From: Cunninghamella blakesleeana
Taxonomy: Eukaryota > Mucoromycota > Mucoromycetes > Mucorales > Cunninghamellaceae
DNA length: 64,000 bases
Assembly (NCBI GenBank): GCA_017871115.1
Contig: JAFCIZ010000003.1
Coordinates: forward strand, 1-64,000
Direction: 5' to 3'
Shown: piece after piece, positions 33,759 to 44,715 of the stretch
Numbering within the stretch: position 1 is the stretch's first letter
Layout: each line of letters opens with the position of its first letter
Program-made: the position numbers and the translations under genes
Notes under the pieces: generated by a model
Database searches by the model: none
What the model saw: only the letters and a program-made list of their open reading frames with translations
Told to the model about the DNA's origin: nothing

Positions 33759-35723
33759 TTACATAAAATTAATCCTATCAACAGTTTGGCAGTTGAAGAG
33801 TATTTTCAAAGGATAATCAATAAGGGTTGGTTTTTCATATTGAAGAGTTTTTTTCGATTCTGATTCATAAACAATTAAATTTGTGATTCGATTTTCAGGT
33901 GACTGAGTCGAGCCTAAATGAATATATTGAATATTTAATTTATCCAACATTAAGCGAGATGCATCCATTCTAATAAGTGATGATGATGATGATGGCGACC
34001 CACTGCCATCTATAGACTGATATATATAATCAACATTGTCTAATTCCAATACATTGATCAATGGGCAGCGTTCATATAAATGATTCATTCCTCCGGATAC
34101 ATAATAATATTTGGAATCGTTGATAACAAGTTCTTTTAATTTATAGTGCTCTCTATAGGTTGATTTATTCCAATCATCGCTAATGGCTGCTCTAGAGACA
34201 CATAATCTTTTTAAATTTGGAAAAGCATTTAACCATTCAAATATATTAAATAAAGACATTGGGTTGATAGTCATTGAGATGTTCAAGGTTGTAATGGAAA
34301 AGGATGCATGGTCCACCGTATTGTGTCGTAAAAAATAATCGTTCAAAAGAAAGGAAGGTTCCTTTTTGCTTTCCAAAGTAAAAGATGATAAATAATTTAA
34401 ATAAGCAAAGTGCTGATTATCGATTGTTTCATTTTCAACCATAGATGTTAATGATAAATCATAAGGATAATCTAATACTTTCAGTTGTGGAGGCTGAATA
34501 GCATTTAGCCATTCTTTTAATTCATGATCTGGGAAAAATCCATCTTCAAGTTCAACAGGACACATGTAATAATCACCAGTATATTCTAAACGAGCCGATA
34601 GTTGTTTTAGAGTAAGATATTGAGTAATCATATCATATATTCCTTTTCTAAACAATCCCTTTTTCACCTCATCCAGATGAATATAGCACTGTAAATATAA
34701 AATAAGAGTTGTCACGTTAGGGCACTTTTTTATAAAATAATAAAAACACTCTACTTGATGCATTATACAATGGTTAAATTGTAATATTTTAAGTGAAGTA
34801 ACAGGAGTGATGCGATATTGAGACTCATCATAGTATTGATCTGATATATTCATAAAAAAATAATCCAAACTTAGATGTTCCAATACAGGGCAAGATTGAA
34901 AAATAGAATCAATAGTACGTTCGTCTAGTTCATAATCAAACAGTGATGACGATGATGATGAATAAGAAGAGGAGGAAGAGGACGTAAAATCAAGTGTTAA
35001 ACTTTTCAAAGATTCCCATGTTGTTGAAAATTTCAAAACTTTTCCAAAACAATTTATCATTTCGCCTCTTATTTCTACACTACCATTATTATTATTGTTA
35101 TTGCTGTTGTTGTAATCTGTTAATGATGATGATGAGACCTGACCGATAAACAAAGGACGACTTAATCGCTCACGTTTTCTTGGTTGTTGATCTTTTTCAA
35201 AATAAAGAATATGTTCGTGGTGGATATGCTGTAGACAATCAAACACATTTAATTCAAAAGAAACCAGTGATGTCTTTCCTTTTTGATAAAGCCGCCAATA
35301 CCAATCATCATCATATCTTTTTACCCAAGAAGATATGACCGTCAAGTGTTTCCAATAAGGTTGGGCAGGTGTCATTTTAAACTGAGGGCAAACAATATCA
35401 TCCACCCATGTAATCATAGGACAAGCATGATGTAGCTGATCAATATCTGCTAAAGTAAGGCAAAAAGGTGCCACGTTGTAAATATCTTGAAGTAATAATG
35501 TATTGACAAGTTGACCAAGCAAAGTACCATTTATTTTTACAGTTGTTGCAGTTTCAATAAATTTTTTTAATTGTTGATAAGAATTGATCTTGATAACTTT
35601 ATAAAAAGAAGCATCACGTGAAGTTAAGTGCCAGGATTTACATACTAGAGAGCAAGTTGAAATATACCTTGGTGATAAAAAAGAAAAGATGTGATGTATT
35701 ATTTCATTAGGAAGTTGATTCAT
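33759..35723 (-). CDS. F-box protein with leucine-rich-repeat-like C-terminus
   Basis: One uninterrupted frame of 654 residues. Residues 1-45 are a classic F-box: MNQLPNEIIHHIFSFLSPR, then STCSLVCKSWHLTSRDASFY. The rest shows irregular LRR-like strands such as LKSLTLDF, LEHLSLDYFF, LKILQFNHC, VTTLILYL, LKVLDYPYDL, LKRLCVSRAAI and INVLELDNVDY, with Ser and Asn runs near residues 200-260. F-box proteins tether substrates to SCF (Skp1-cullin) ubiquitin ligases, and the LRR-like part would choose the substrate. Intronless among intron-rich neighbours, which is common for the expanded F-box/LRR families of these fungi. The substrate is unknown. Confidence 0.9.
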   Translation of the reverse strand: MNQLPNEIIHHIFSFLSPRYISTCSLVCKSWHLTSRDASFYKVIKINSYQQLKKFIETATTVKINGTLLGQLVNTLLLQDIYNVAPFCLTLADIDQLHHACPMITWVDDIVCPQFKMTPAQPYWKHLTVISSWVKRYDDDWYWRLYQKGKTSLVSFELNVFDCLQHIHHEHILYFEKDQQPRKRERLSRPLFIGQVSSSSLTDYNNSNNNNNNGSVEIRGEMINCFGKVLKFSTTWESLKSLTLDFTSSSSSSYSSSSSSLFDYELDERTIDSIFQSCPVLEHLSLDYFFMNISDQYYDESQYRITPVTSLKILQFNHCIMHQVECFYYFIKKCPNVTTLILYLQCYIHLDEVKKGLFRKGIYDMITQYLTLKQLSARLEYTGDYYMCPVELEDGFFPDHELKEWLNAIQPPQLKVLDYPYDLSLTSMVENETIDNQHFAYLNYLSSFTLESKKEPSFLLNDYFLRHNTVDHASFSITTLNISMTINPMSLFNIFEWLNAFPNLKRLCVSRAAISDDWNKSTYREHYKLKELVINDSKYYYVSGGMNHLYERCPLINVLELDNVDYIYQSIDGSGSPSSSSSLIRMDASRLMLDKLNIQYIHLGSTQSPENRITNLIVYESESKKTLQYEKPTLIDYPLKILFNCQTVDRINFM

Positions 35724-36508
35724 TTACGAAAATGAAAAAAATAAAATAAAAAAAAGATTAAAAAAAACCTTGACCAGAAAATTTAAAAGCGATTTTTAAA
35801 CACTCCGCTTTTTTTTTTTCTTTCTGTATTGAAATCCTTAAAAAGATCCAAATTACGAGGATTTATAAGGATTAACTGGATAGTTTGACTTATTAACAAA
35901 CCAAAATAAAGATTAATATTATAGATTAAATAATAAAAAGTTTCGTTTATCGAAAAATTAATAAATATGTTCAAAATGTTAGAAAAATTGTATATTCGAA
36001 AGAGCCCGTTTTTTTATTAGAGTTAAAATTTATGAAGATTTTTATATATGAGCTGAATTTGGAAAATGGTTGAACATAAAAAATAACTTTTTGGTTTTTT
36101 TGTATTTTTCAAACCCAACACATTTCTTTCTTTCTTTCCCCAAAGCACTGTGTAACTACCATAAAATATATAATAAAATAAAATAGTATTCAGTTTTTTG
36201 GATGCTAAGCAATAATAATCATAATTACCAAAATAAAAAAGAAGGAAGGTGTGATATTTTATGCTACTTAGTTATGTTACTTTACAAAATTCATTAGAAA
36301 TTAGAAGAGAGAGAGAAAAAAAAAAGACCATAGGTATTGAGCTAATCACTTGTTTAGTGTATGTATATAAGAATAATAGCATGAATCCTTTAAGAAATTA
36401 TTTTTTTATTTTATTAATTAACTATAAGTATTAAAAAATTAAAAAGTTTGTTAAATATATGGTCAAAACTATGAAAAATAATAATGGTAATGATAACAAT
36501 AATATATT
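35724..36508. other. intergenic, F-box gene promoter side
   Basis: About 0.8 kb, A/T-rich. It holds the F-box gene 5' region and the 3' side of the next gene. The frame at 35783-35974 lacks features of a real protein. Nothing else is seen. Confidence 0.4.
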
Positions 36509-36820
36509 TTATACACAAATTGCTCTATCATTTTGACATTGGCATTTTTGATTTTCTGAACAAGTGAATTGTTTCATATTACTATAAGGTGTGTCTTCCC
36601 ATAAACAAGGTGTACTCTGTAAACTATATGGATCCTCCTTGTTACAATAAAATAATATATTAGGACTTTGTTGACTACAACCTTCGATTATTTCACCTTG
36701 ACTATAGTTTAGATCGTTGCGATTATCTATATCTCCAATACATACACCTTGAATAAGATGAGTATAAAAAGCAGAAGAAATAATAACAAAGTTAAAAAGA
36801 TTCATGATAATGGTACGCAT
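36509..36820 (-). CDS. small secreted cysteine-rich protein (103 aa)
   Basis: A single frame with a signal-peptide-like start (MRTIIMNLFNFVIISSAFYTHLIQG) that would be cleaved near residue 25. The mature ~78 residues hold eight Cys, an even number that could form four disulfides, with the end reading FTCSENQKCQCQNDRAIC. It has no membrane segment and no enzyme motif. Small secreted Cys-rich proteins in fungi may be effectors, antimicrobials or wall-associated. The sequence does not say which. The next gene upstream (37506-37655) is another secreted Cys-rich peptide on the same strand, with different spacing of cysteines. I do not recognise the family. Confidence 0.68.
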   Translation of the reverse strand: MRTIIMNLFNFVIISSAFYTHLIQGVCIGDIDNRNDLNYSQGEIIEGCSQQSPNILFYCNKEDPYSLQSTPCLWEDTPYSNMKQFTCSENQKCQCQNDRAICV

Positions 36821-37326
36821 ATATTTATTTATCTATATATGTATTATTATTATTATTATTATTATTTAAAAAAAAAAAAAAGAAAGAAAAAAAGAAAAAG
36901 AGAAGGAAAGTAATATAAATGAAAATGAAAAAAATGATAGCTTTGTAATTATCATTGTATCAGTAATTTGTTGTCACCCCCTTAACATTTTTTTTGCTTT
37001 TTGTTTAATAAAATATGTTGCCAAAAATTATACTATTTATTTTATTGATTCCTGTATATATTACTTATAATGATTTATAATAAAATATATTTTTTATTCA
37101 TATTTATTAAATTTCAAATTTATGCTGCCTATTTTTTATTTTATTTTATTTTTAAAAAAAGCAAGATATTAATTTTATTGTATCGTTATTGTTGCTATTT
37201 TTTTAAAAAAAATTATTTAAAGGGAAACAATGAAGAATGTACTGACTATTCTCACTATAATTTTTATAATATATATATACGCAGTTTTATACAATTTGTT
37301 TAATGTACTTTTTTTTTCTTTTTCTG

Positions 37327-37360
<34 letters not shown>

Positions 37361-37505
37361 TATAAAGTTAGAGCTTGGGTACATATGTCAAATAATTTTC
37401 TACGTTGCATCTATAGCAAATATCGTTTATTGCATTATATTTATTAAGTAAGTATAACGTCAAATTATAGTATCATTGATTATGATGTATACATATATAA
37501 TAGAA
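36821..37505. other. spacer with a long A tract
   Basis: Includes a (TTA)n run (36,843-36,866) and a run of about 31 A (37,328-37,358). Open frames at 37070-37451 are strings of Ile/Phe/Lys codons produced by A/T bias and are not called. Confidence 0.45.
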
Positions 37506-37655
37506 TCATTCAATACATATTTCGAGATCTTTGCTACATAGCTGACTACAGCATTCATAATGCTCGAGACATCTATCAAGCCCAGTTTTACAGTCATCGT
37601 CTGCTTGAATAATGTAAACCAAACATAATATTAAAGTGAGAAATAGAAGCTTCAT
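37506..37655 (-). CDS. knottin-like secreted peptide (49 aa)
   Basis: A 49-codon frame below common size cut-offs. Residues 1 to about 18 (MKLLFLTLILCLVYIIQA) are a textbook signal peptide with a small residue at the cleavage site. The mature ~31 residues begin with acidic DDD and contain six cysteines spaced C-x6-C-x5-C-C-x3-C-x6-C, the framework of inhibitor-cystine-knot (knottin) miniproteins. The adjacent middle Cys pair is typical of that fold. A TATA-like ATATAATT/TATATATA stretch lies within 60 bp upstream, suggesting it is a transcribed gene. Knottins act as protease inhibitors, antimicrobials or channel ligands in many kingdoms. The role here is unknown. Neighbours are another Cys-rich secreted protein and a secreted beta-glucosidase on the same strand. 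Confidence 0.72.
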   Translation of the reverse strand: MKLLFLTLILCLVYIIQADDDCKTGLDRCLEHYECCSQLCSKDLEICIE

Positions 37656-38113
37656 CTTTGGTTATCAGTGTAAATATATATATCCTCTAATTATATGCCC
37701 TTTTATATAATAATAGTGGTAAAAATAGCAATATAATTATGAAATATAGATTTAATATATTAATAATATAGAACTATTATAATTTTTTTTAAAAAAAATA
37801 TATATTTATAAATGTTTTTTTAATTTTTGTTTTGTTAAAATATTTTCCGCTTTGTAAAAAATAAATGAAATTTCCCATTTTTATAATTTTGACAGAGTTG
37901 AATAAAAGAATAATAATAAAAAATAAAAGTAACTTTTATAAAAGTAATAATAAAGCTATACTTACTTTTTATTACAATAGCTGTTATACGATTTGCATAT
38001 TCATTAGAATATGCACTGCTTTAATACCAATTTAGATACAAAAAGATGAAAAGTTAATTGATATGCTTTATTAGAGTAATCGGTAAAAAAAATATTGTTT
38101 ATTTATACATTTA
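37656..38113. other. promoter region of the knottin-like gene and GH3 3' side
   Basis: About 460 bp, A/T-rich. It carries TATA-like stretches near 37,675-37,715 for the minus-strand peptide gene. Nothing else is seen. Confidence 0.4.
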
Positions 38114-38562
38114 TCACAACACGAAAGCAGAAGTTTGTCGGATATCGCGACTGCTTGCACCAATATGAATCCGGAATTCACCTTGAGGAATCACCCAGGA
38201 TTGAGAAACTATATCCCAAATACTAAGCTCGGTTTTACCTAGTTCAAATTGAACAGTAGATTGACGACCCGATTTGATGAATACTTTTTCAAATCCACGT
38301 AATACTTTAGGAGGTTCACCAACATGATTAGGAAATGAAAGATATAGTTGAACAACTTCGGCTCCATCAATGCCACCATCATTTTTAACACGAATTTGAG
38401 CATGAACTTGTTCTTTTTTAGCACTAACAACGACATCCAAATGACTATAACTGAAATGAGTATAAGAAAGTCCATAACCGAATGGGAAAAGAGGTTCAAT
38501 ATTTTTAGCATCAAACCAACGATAACCAATATTAAGTTTTTCAGAGTATATTATCTATTTAG

Positions 38563-38601
<39 letters not shown>

Positions 38602-39431
38602 AATATTAAAAAAAAAAATAGATGAAATGTTATTTCATAATAATACTGATTATGGTTACATAAGTACAACTTACATGATCATCTGAAGATGGAGCAGCTA
38701 CATAATCCTCTAATTTTTTAGCAATTGTATAAGGTAGGCGGCCGGAAGGGTTAACATCACCATATAAAACATCAGCTAAAGAATTTCCTGATTGTTCTCC
38801 GGGTAACCCTGTAAAAAATAACAATATATCAAATTAAATTAAAGGGAATATGCAATAAACAAAATTAATTTTATATTAAAAAAAGTTTACCTGGCCAGAC
38901 GATAGCTTTAATATTAGGGTGGTCGATCCAAGGCATAAGAACAGCACCAACTGAATGAATAACAACAATAGTGTTTTTATTTGAATTAGCAACCCTTTCA
39001 ATCTATTATTAATATTAAATAAAAATAAAAAGTAGGTATGAGAATACTTTAATATTTTATTATTAAAAAGAATATAAATATAATTAATGTATTACCAAAT
39101 TATCACCATTATTCCATAAAGTAAGATTGACCCTATCACCATGTCCAGTATTAATGTCTTCCCCTGAATCCGAATTGGAAAATACAATGGCAATATCACT
39201 CTCTTTGGCTATTTGTTCAACCTTTTCCAAGTCCCAATTGGTTGATGTTCCTGTTACTTTAGTATTATTTCCAGCACGCTCTTTAATTCCATCAAAAGGT
39301 GAAATAATATGAGAAGGAAAGGTAACGGTGCCACTTCCCCAACCTAAACAAGAAAATTAAGAAATAATAATAATAATAATAAAAGATTGGTTATGTTTAT
39401 ATTTTCATTTATATTTTTTTCTTTTTTTATC

Positions 39432-39465
<34 letters not shown>

Positions 39466-41271
39466 TTACCTTGAACTAAAGTGCCTGGTGCACATTGGTT
39501 ATAAGGGCAAGCAGTTTCGTTATAAATACTAATGAATATTATTAATATTGTTACTATGAGAATCTTCTATTAAAGAGTAAAAAGTTGACTATAATTAGAC
39601 TTACAGAGGACTATTAAAGGCATCACTACCAATTATTGAAATACTTTTTGTATTTTTGCTAAAGGGTAGTATATTTTCTTTATTAGATAATAAAACAACA
39701 GAAGCTGCACCCAAAGTTCGAACATATTTACTGTGGTCAGCTTGAACATTAACAAAAGGAGCCTTATTCGGTTTAAGATTATTAATTTTCACTTCAGGAA
39801 AATTCTAAAATCATAAAAAAGTTGAGTTTTCAATTTAATATTTTATCCTATTTTGTTTTATTAATATTTATTTCTATTATCATTACTTTATCTTGACCCA
39901 TTTTATACCAGGTAGCTACAATACGCTCGGCCATATCATTTATCCTTGCTTCACTTACTTGATGTTCTTTAACAGCAGAAGTCAAATTAGCACCAAAATA
40001 GCTACCAGAGTCAGGATTATTTATATCAATATTCCCTGGCATTTCCATATCTTTTTTTTTTAAAAAAAAAAAAAAAAGATAAAAAAGAAAAACATTATAG
40101 ATGATTCAAGAAGGCGATAGTTTTAATAATAATAATAATAGTAATATCCTATATACTTTACCTAAACCAGAATTAGCAGATTGGACTGTTGAACGGGCAG
40201 CCCACCAATCAGTCATTACAAAACCTTTAAAATTTAGTTCTAATTTACCATAGTGATAAGAAATTGAAATGTTATTAAAACTTTAAAAAATAACAATAAT
40301 AATGAAAATCATAAAATAAATTTACCTTGTTTCAAAATTTTATTTAATACGTGATCATTTTCACAAGCATTGGTACCATTGATCTTATTATATGAACACA
40401 TCACGGCGCCTAATCCAGCCTATATTGTTAAATACATATATGTATTAATACATAATAATAATGTTGAAAATCATAATAAATGAACTTACTTCAATTGATC
40501 TTGCAAATGGCCATAAATAAACTTCATGTAATGTACGATCATCCACATCAGAACTTTCCTATAAATTAAATAAAATAAATAATTAAATAAAAAATAAACC
40601 ATTCATCTAAATACCAGGAAAATGAAAAAGAAAAAAAAATTACAGAAAATCGATTTAATTCTTGTTCATTAAGAATAAAATGTTTAGCGGTACTAATAAC
40701 ACCTTGACTTTGAACGCCTTTAATCGTTTCAGCTGCAGCTACCCCTGATAAAAAGGGGTCTTCACCAAATGACTCCCATCCCCGCCCATTTTGAGGGGAC
40801 CTCATAAAATTCATACCTGGTCCGAGTTGAACGTGGACACCTTTTCCTTTAAATTCTTTACCCATATAAATCCCGCGCTGTAGAATTCCTTGTTTATCAA
40901 AAGAAGCGGCTGCATTGATACCGGCGACACCTAATGTAACATTATGTACTGCCCTATAAATATACAACCATATATATCTATATTAACTATTTCATCTGCC
41001 TAAAAAAAATATTATATATATACCTCATTCCTAAGGGTCCATCTTGGAGACATAGTGAAGGAAAATGTTGTGTAGCATATGTATTTCCTGCACAATCACT
41101 GTATGTAAAACTTTTACCAGTCATGATCTTTATTTTCTCTTCAAGCGACATTTTATTAACAAGTGCTTTAGCATTGTCATAGGCTACACTCCATGATATT
41201 TGTGCTGATATTACAGTTAAGAAATACAAAAAGAAAAAGAAAAATAGAAAAGCGCTTTTTAATAATATCAT
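38114..41271 (-). CDS. secreted GH3 beta-glucosidase
   Basis: Twelve exons keep frame: 41271-41024, 40953-40644, 40558-40490, 40419-40326, 40239-40162, 40050-39887, 39804-39605, 39528-39470, 39343-39096, 39002-38891, 38808-38675 and 38554-38114, giving 718 residues. It starts with a signal peptide ([23 protein letters not shown]). The GH3 N-terminal barrel has [61 protein letters not shown] and FVMTDWWA with the nucleophile Asp at 251. The second domain has [21 protein letters not shown] and [28 protein letters not shown]. The C-terminus is a fibronectin-III-like domain (..[26 protein letters not shown]). It would release glucose from beta-glucosides such as cello-oligosaccharides outside the cell. 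Introns at 38,570-38,601 and 39,436-39,462 carry (TA)n. Confidence 0.95.
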
Positions 41272-42681
41272 ATTTTTATAGATTATATATAAAGAAAAGA
41301 AGAAAAAGGAAAAGAAAAAGAATAAATAAATGCAGATATATATACTATGTAGGAGACCTTCTGATTTATATGTACTTTTTTTTTAAAAAAAAAAAACTTC
41401 GAGCTTCCTTTTAAAGTATCGTCTATCGAGATTCTTTTCTTCCCTTCCCCCTTAAAAAAGCCATCGTTAAATGAATGGCAAAATTAATATAAATATTCTT
41501 CTTCATCTTTTTCTTTTTTAAATATCAATTTTTTTCAAAAAATAATAATAATATATTGTCTGTATATAAGTTGTTTGTATGTTTTATATATTATGTATAA
41601 TAAAATACAAATATTCATTATCCATTGTAAGTTGAAGTATCTGGGTTTATTTAGGTAATTTTTTTTAAAAAATACTTTAAACTATTTTGAACCAATTTCG
41701 TATTTTCGCAGGTAGTAGTGTTTCCTTTTTTTGAAAGATTGGTGTTACATTCAAATACAATAACCTTTTTTTTTTTGCAATAAAAAAGCCAGTATTTACG
41801 TGGAAATATGTAATGAAAATGAAGTGAACATTAAAAACATTTTAACATAATAATATTGTAAAGCATGTAATGACTTTGGTACATTTATATAATAATGAAA
41901 TTTATTGATAAATAACAATAATATATCATTCTATGGTGCCTACATAAACACCACTTATTAATATAAGCTAATTTAGATGAGCGGTAAGAATTAAAAGAAA
42001 ATAGGTCAGTGAAATGAGCCAGCTTTGTGGTGATTTTTATAAAGAAGAAAACCCCTTGTATGTACTTCAAAGACAAACCTTTAATATTTAAAATATATTA
42101 TTATTATAGCTAGTTAGTACTTTATTAAAAAAAATTGAATAAAGCTGCTTTATACGTTTAGATTTATATTTGTTTTGATATTTATTTAGTTGAAATAAAA
42201 AAGAAGCATTATCAAAAGCGGATGATTAGCATATACGTTGTAGCTTAATGTAAGTTTATGGGAAATATTATGATTAGTTTTTATGATGTATATATATCTT
42301 CTCCTATTTATTATAATGGTAAATAAATTTAATTTAGACATGGATCAACCTGAACTCTCCGTTGGTACTTTCCGTAAATGAAATATAACATACTGAATTA
42401 GATCACAGACAAAGATCTATATCATATTTTTTATGTAATGAGGTCATATATCTGCTTAATTATGAATATTAGCAAGTTTTATCATGGTCAGCATGATGGA
42501 TAGCATTGGAAAACCAAAATTCACGTACACTCTAGCATTTAATCCATTTAGCCATAATCCCTATTTGGCCGATTCATTTTATTTAGATTTTTTATCGTGA
42601 TTATTTAATTGTGATTTGTTAAGGCAACTAAATTCTCATTACATTGCCATCATTGGATATTCTTGGTGCCGTAGCTCTCAA

Positions 42682-42728
<47 letters not shown>
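42682..42728. repeat. compound (TA)n(GA)n microsatellite
   Basis: About 11 TA units run directly into about 12 GA units. A second short GA block follows. Confidence 0.85.
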
Positions 42729-42736
<8 letters not shown>

Positions 42737-44631
42737 TGGGAGGAATACTTTATTTATTAGTGACCATCTTTCTTAGTATTAAAATTAACAATATTATAAA
42801 AAGAAATGCTCATATTTTTACTAATTTTTTTTTTGTACCTTTCGGTTTATTTATCCTTATAAATATATTATGATTAATTATTCATTAATAGCTTTACAAA
42901 AACTATTTATCCTGTACTGAAAAATAAAATAAAAAAATGAAGAGGAAGGAGAAAAGTATATCAGAAATAAATGAATCATTTTTATTTTTAAACAAGTTGA
43001 GAGATAGTAATAAGAGCAATAATAATATGGAACAGATGATTTACTTGTATGTATATATTCTATTGTATTGTGATATTTAGAAAAGATATTTACATTATAT
43101 TATATTATATTATATAAAAATAATACGAGCGAGAGTTGTCAGGTTTTTATGTCAAAAAAATAATAATATATGAGCAAAATTCGCCAAATTTTTATTCAAA
43201 AAAAAAAAAAGGTATCACACGACCTGTTTAAACTTTATTTTTTCTATATTTTTTTTAGCGTCAAGTATTTTAAAACAATGATAGGGGCCATCCAATGATA
43301 GGGAATCGAATGGTATTATAACTATTATAAAATAATTAACAAAAAGAGAGTGAAAAGAATTAAATTCGTTTTTTATACAAGTACGTGCACATTCTATAAG
43401 CAATTTATATTCGAATGTATGAAAATCTTTAAATCCACTTTATACACTTGGCCTTTTTGATTTATCTAAAATAAGAAAAATATATTTTTACTTAATACTG
43501 ATTAAGACTGAGGTAAAAACGAGCCTATTAAATTTAAGCATAAAATATCTTACAAATCCAAAGTTAGGTAAGGTTTTTATCTTGTACATACTTCAAATTT
43601 TGCAAATATTTTGTAATGATTCGAAAACGAGGAAGAATATGATGTTATGATGACTAAGCTTGTTGTATGACTAATAAAATAATGAATATAATGAAAAGAT
43701 TGCTTTCAACAAATGATACTTTTGCGCGAATGCATGTTGTTATCTCTCGCTGTTACGTTCCAATATATGAAATGCGAAAACATACATGTATATGACGAAA
43801 ACTAATTGTAAATAAATGTTTTGAACGAATTCACTTATGAGTATTTCAATTCTTGTCAATAGATATTTATGTATAAGCAAACATGGAAAAGATAGAAAAA
43901 ACATTAAAAAATATGTAGTACAATAAGCTTATATAGCTCGGTGCCAATACGCACCGAACCGAATTGGTAGTTTTTTTTAGGTATATGTATTTTTGTTTGA
44001 TCTTCGCGTATACTTGTGGTTCTTTTTTTTTTTCCTCCAATGAAAATAAAAGGAAAAATGGAAAATTAAGACTAATAAAAATCAGTAGCAAAACAAATCT
44101 CTTTGATTAAGTTTTTATAATATTTATTATTTTTCTTCTTTATTTATTCTATAAAAAGCACATTTAATGTACAAATATAGGTAGATCATTTCGGTGCTAT
44201 TATTTTCCGCAATGATTTTAAAACAAAATCGGAGTATAATGTAAAAAAATAAAAAATAATGACTTACAAGAACTATATAATATATATATATATATATATA
44301 AACATATAGTAAATGTAATAGCTATATATTATATGGTCCTAGTGGTTTATATTAACAAATTTATAAAATTCATATTTTAAAGGTAATCTTATCATATGAA
44401 AGAAAGTGATAGAATACATATTATTATTATTATTTTTTTTTTTGTGTGATCCAAAACATTTTTCATATCTCAGATTATTAATCGATCCAGTTATAAACAG
44501 ATATTATAAATCAAAAAAAAAATAAAAAAAATCCAAATTTTTTTGGTTATACATCTTAAAAAGAAACGTAAGTGCATTCCTTTTTTGGGTTTTTTATCAA
44601 CTGCGGTGTTATTCTTTTTTTCATATAAAAG

Positions 44632-44711
44632 AAACCTTTTTTTTTTGCTTTTTTTGATCCGCTTTTTCTTTTCTTTTTTCTGTACTTTATTTTCTTTTTT
44701 TTTAATCTTCT
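44632..44711 (+). promoter_or_regulatory. pyrimidine tract before the PDR transporter
   Basis: A C/T-rich stretch (TTTTCTTTTCTTTTTTCTG and similar) ends a few bases before the ATG at 44716. Similar tracts precede the septin, GST and Sec14-like starts in this window, so it probably marks the core promoter. Inferred from composition. Confidence 0.35.
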
Positions 44712-44715
44712 TAAA

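Larger units (their letters stand above)
41272..44715. other. long gene-poor region (3.4 kb)
   Basis: No convincing gene. A candidate lone exon at 42937-43046 (MKRKEKSISEINESFLFLNK.., ending at a GTATGT donor) has no partner exon that I can find. The region holds a TA/GA microsatellite (42,682-42,728) and a small perfect hairpin (43,938-43,957). The last ~90 bases before 44716 are pyrimidine-rich. It should also contain the promoter of the GH3 gene near 41,280-41,450. Confidence 0.45.

Noticed and set aside
42937..43046. Candidate first exon MKRKEKSISEINESF..
   Set aside because: It ends at a GTATGT donor but no downstream exon with matching frame or recognisable sequence was found.
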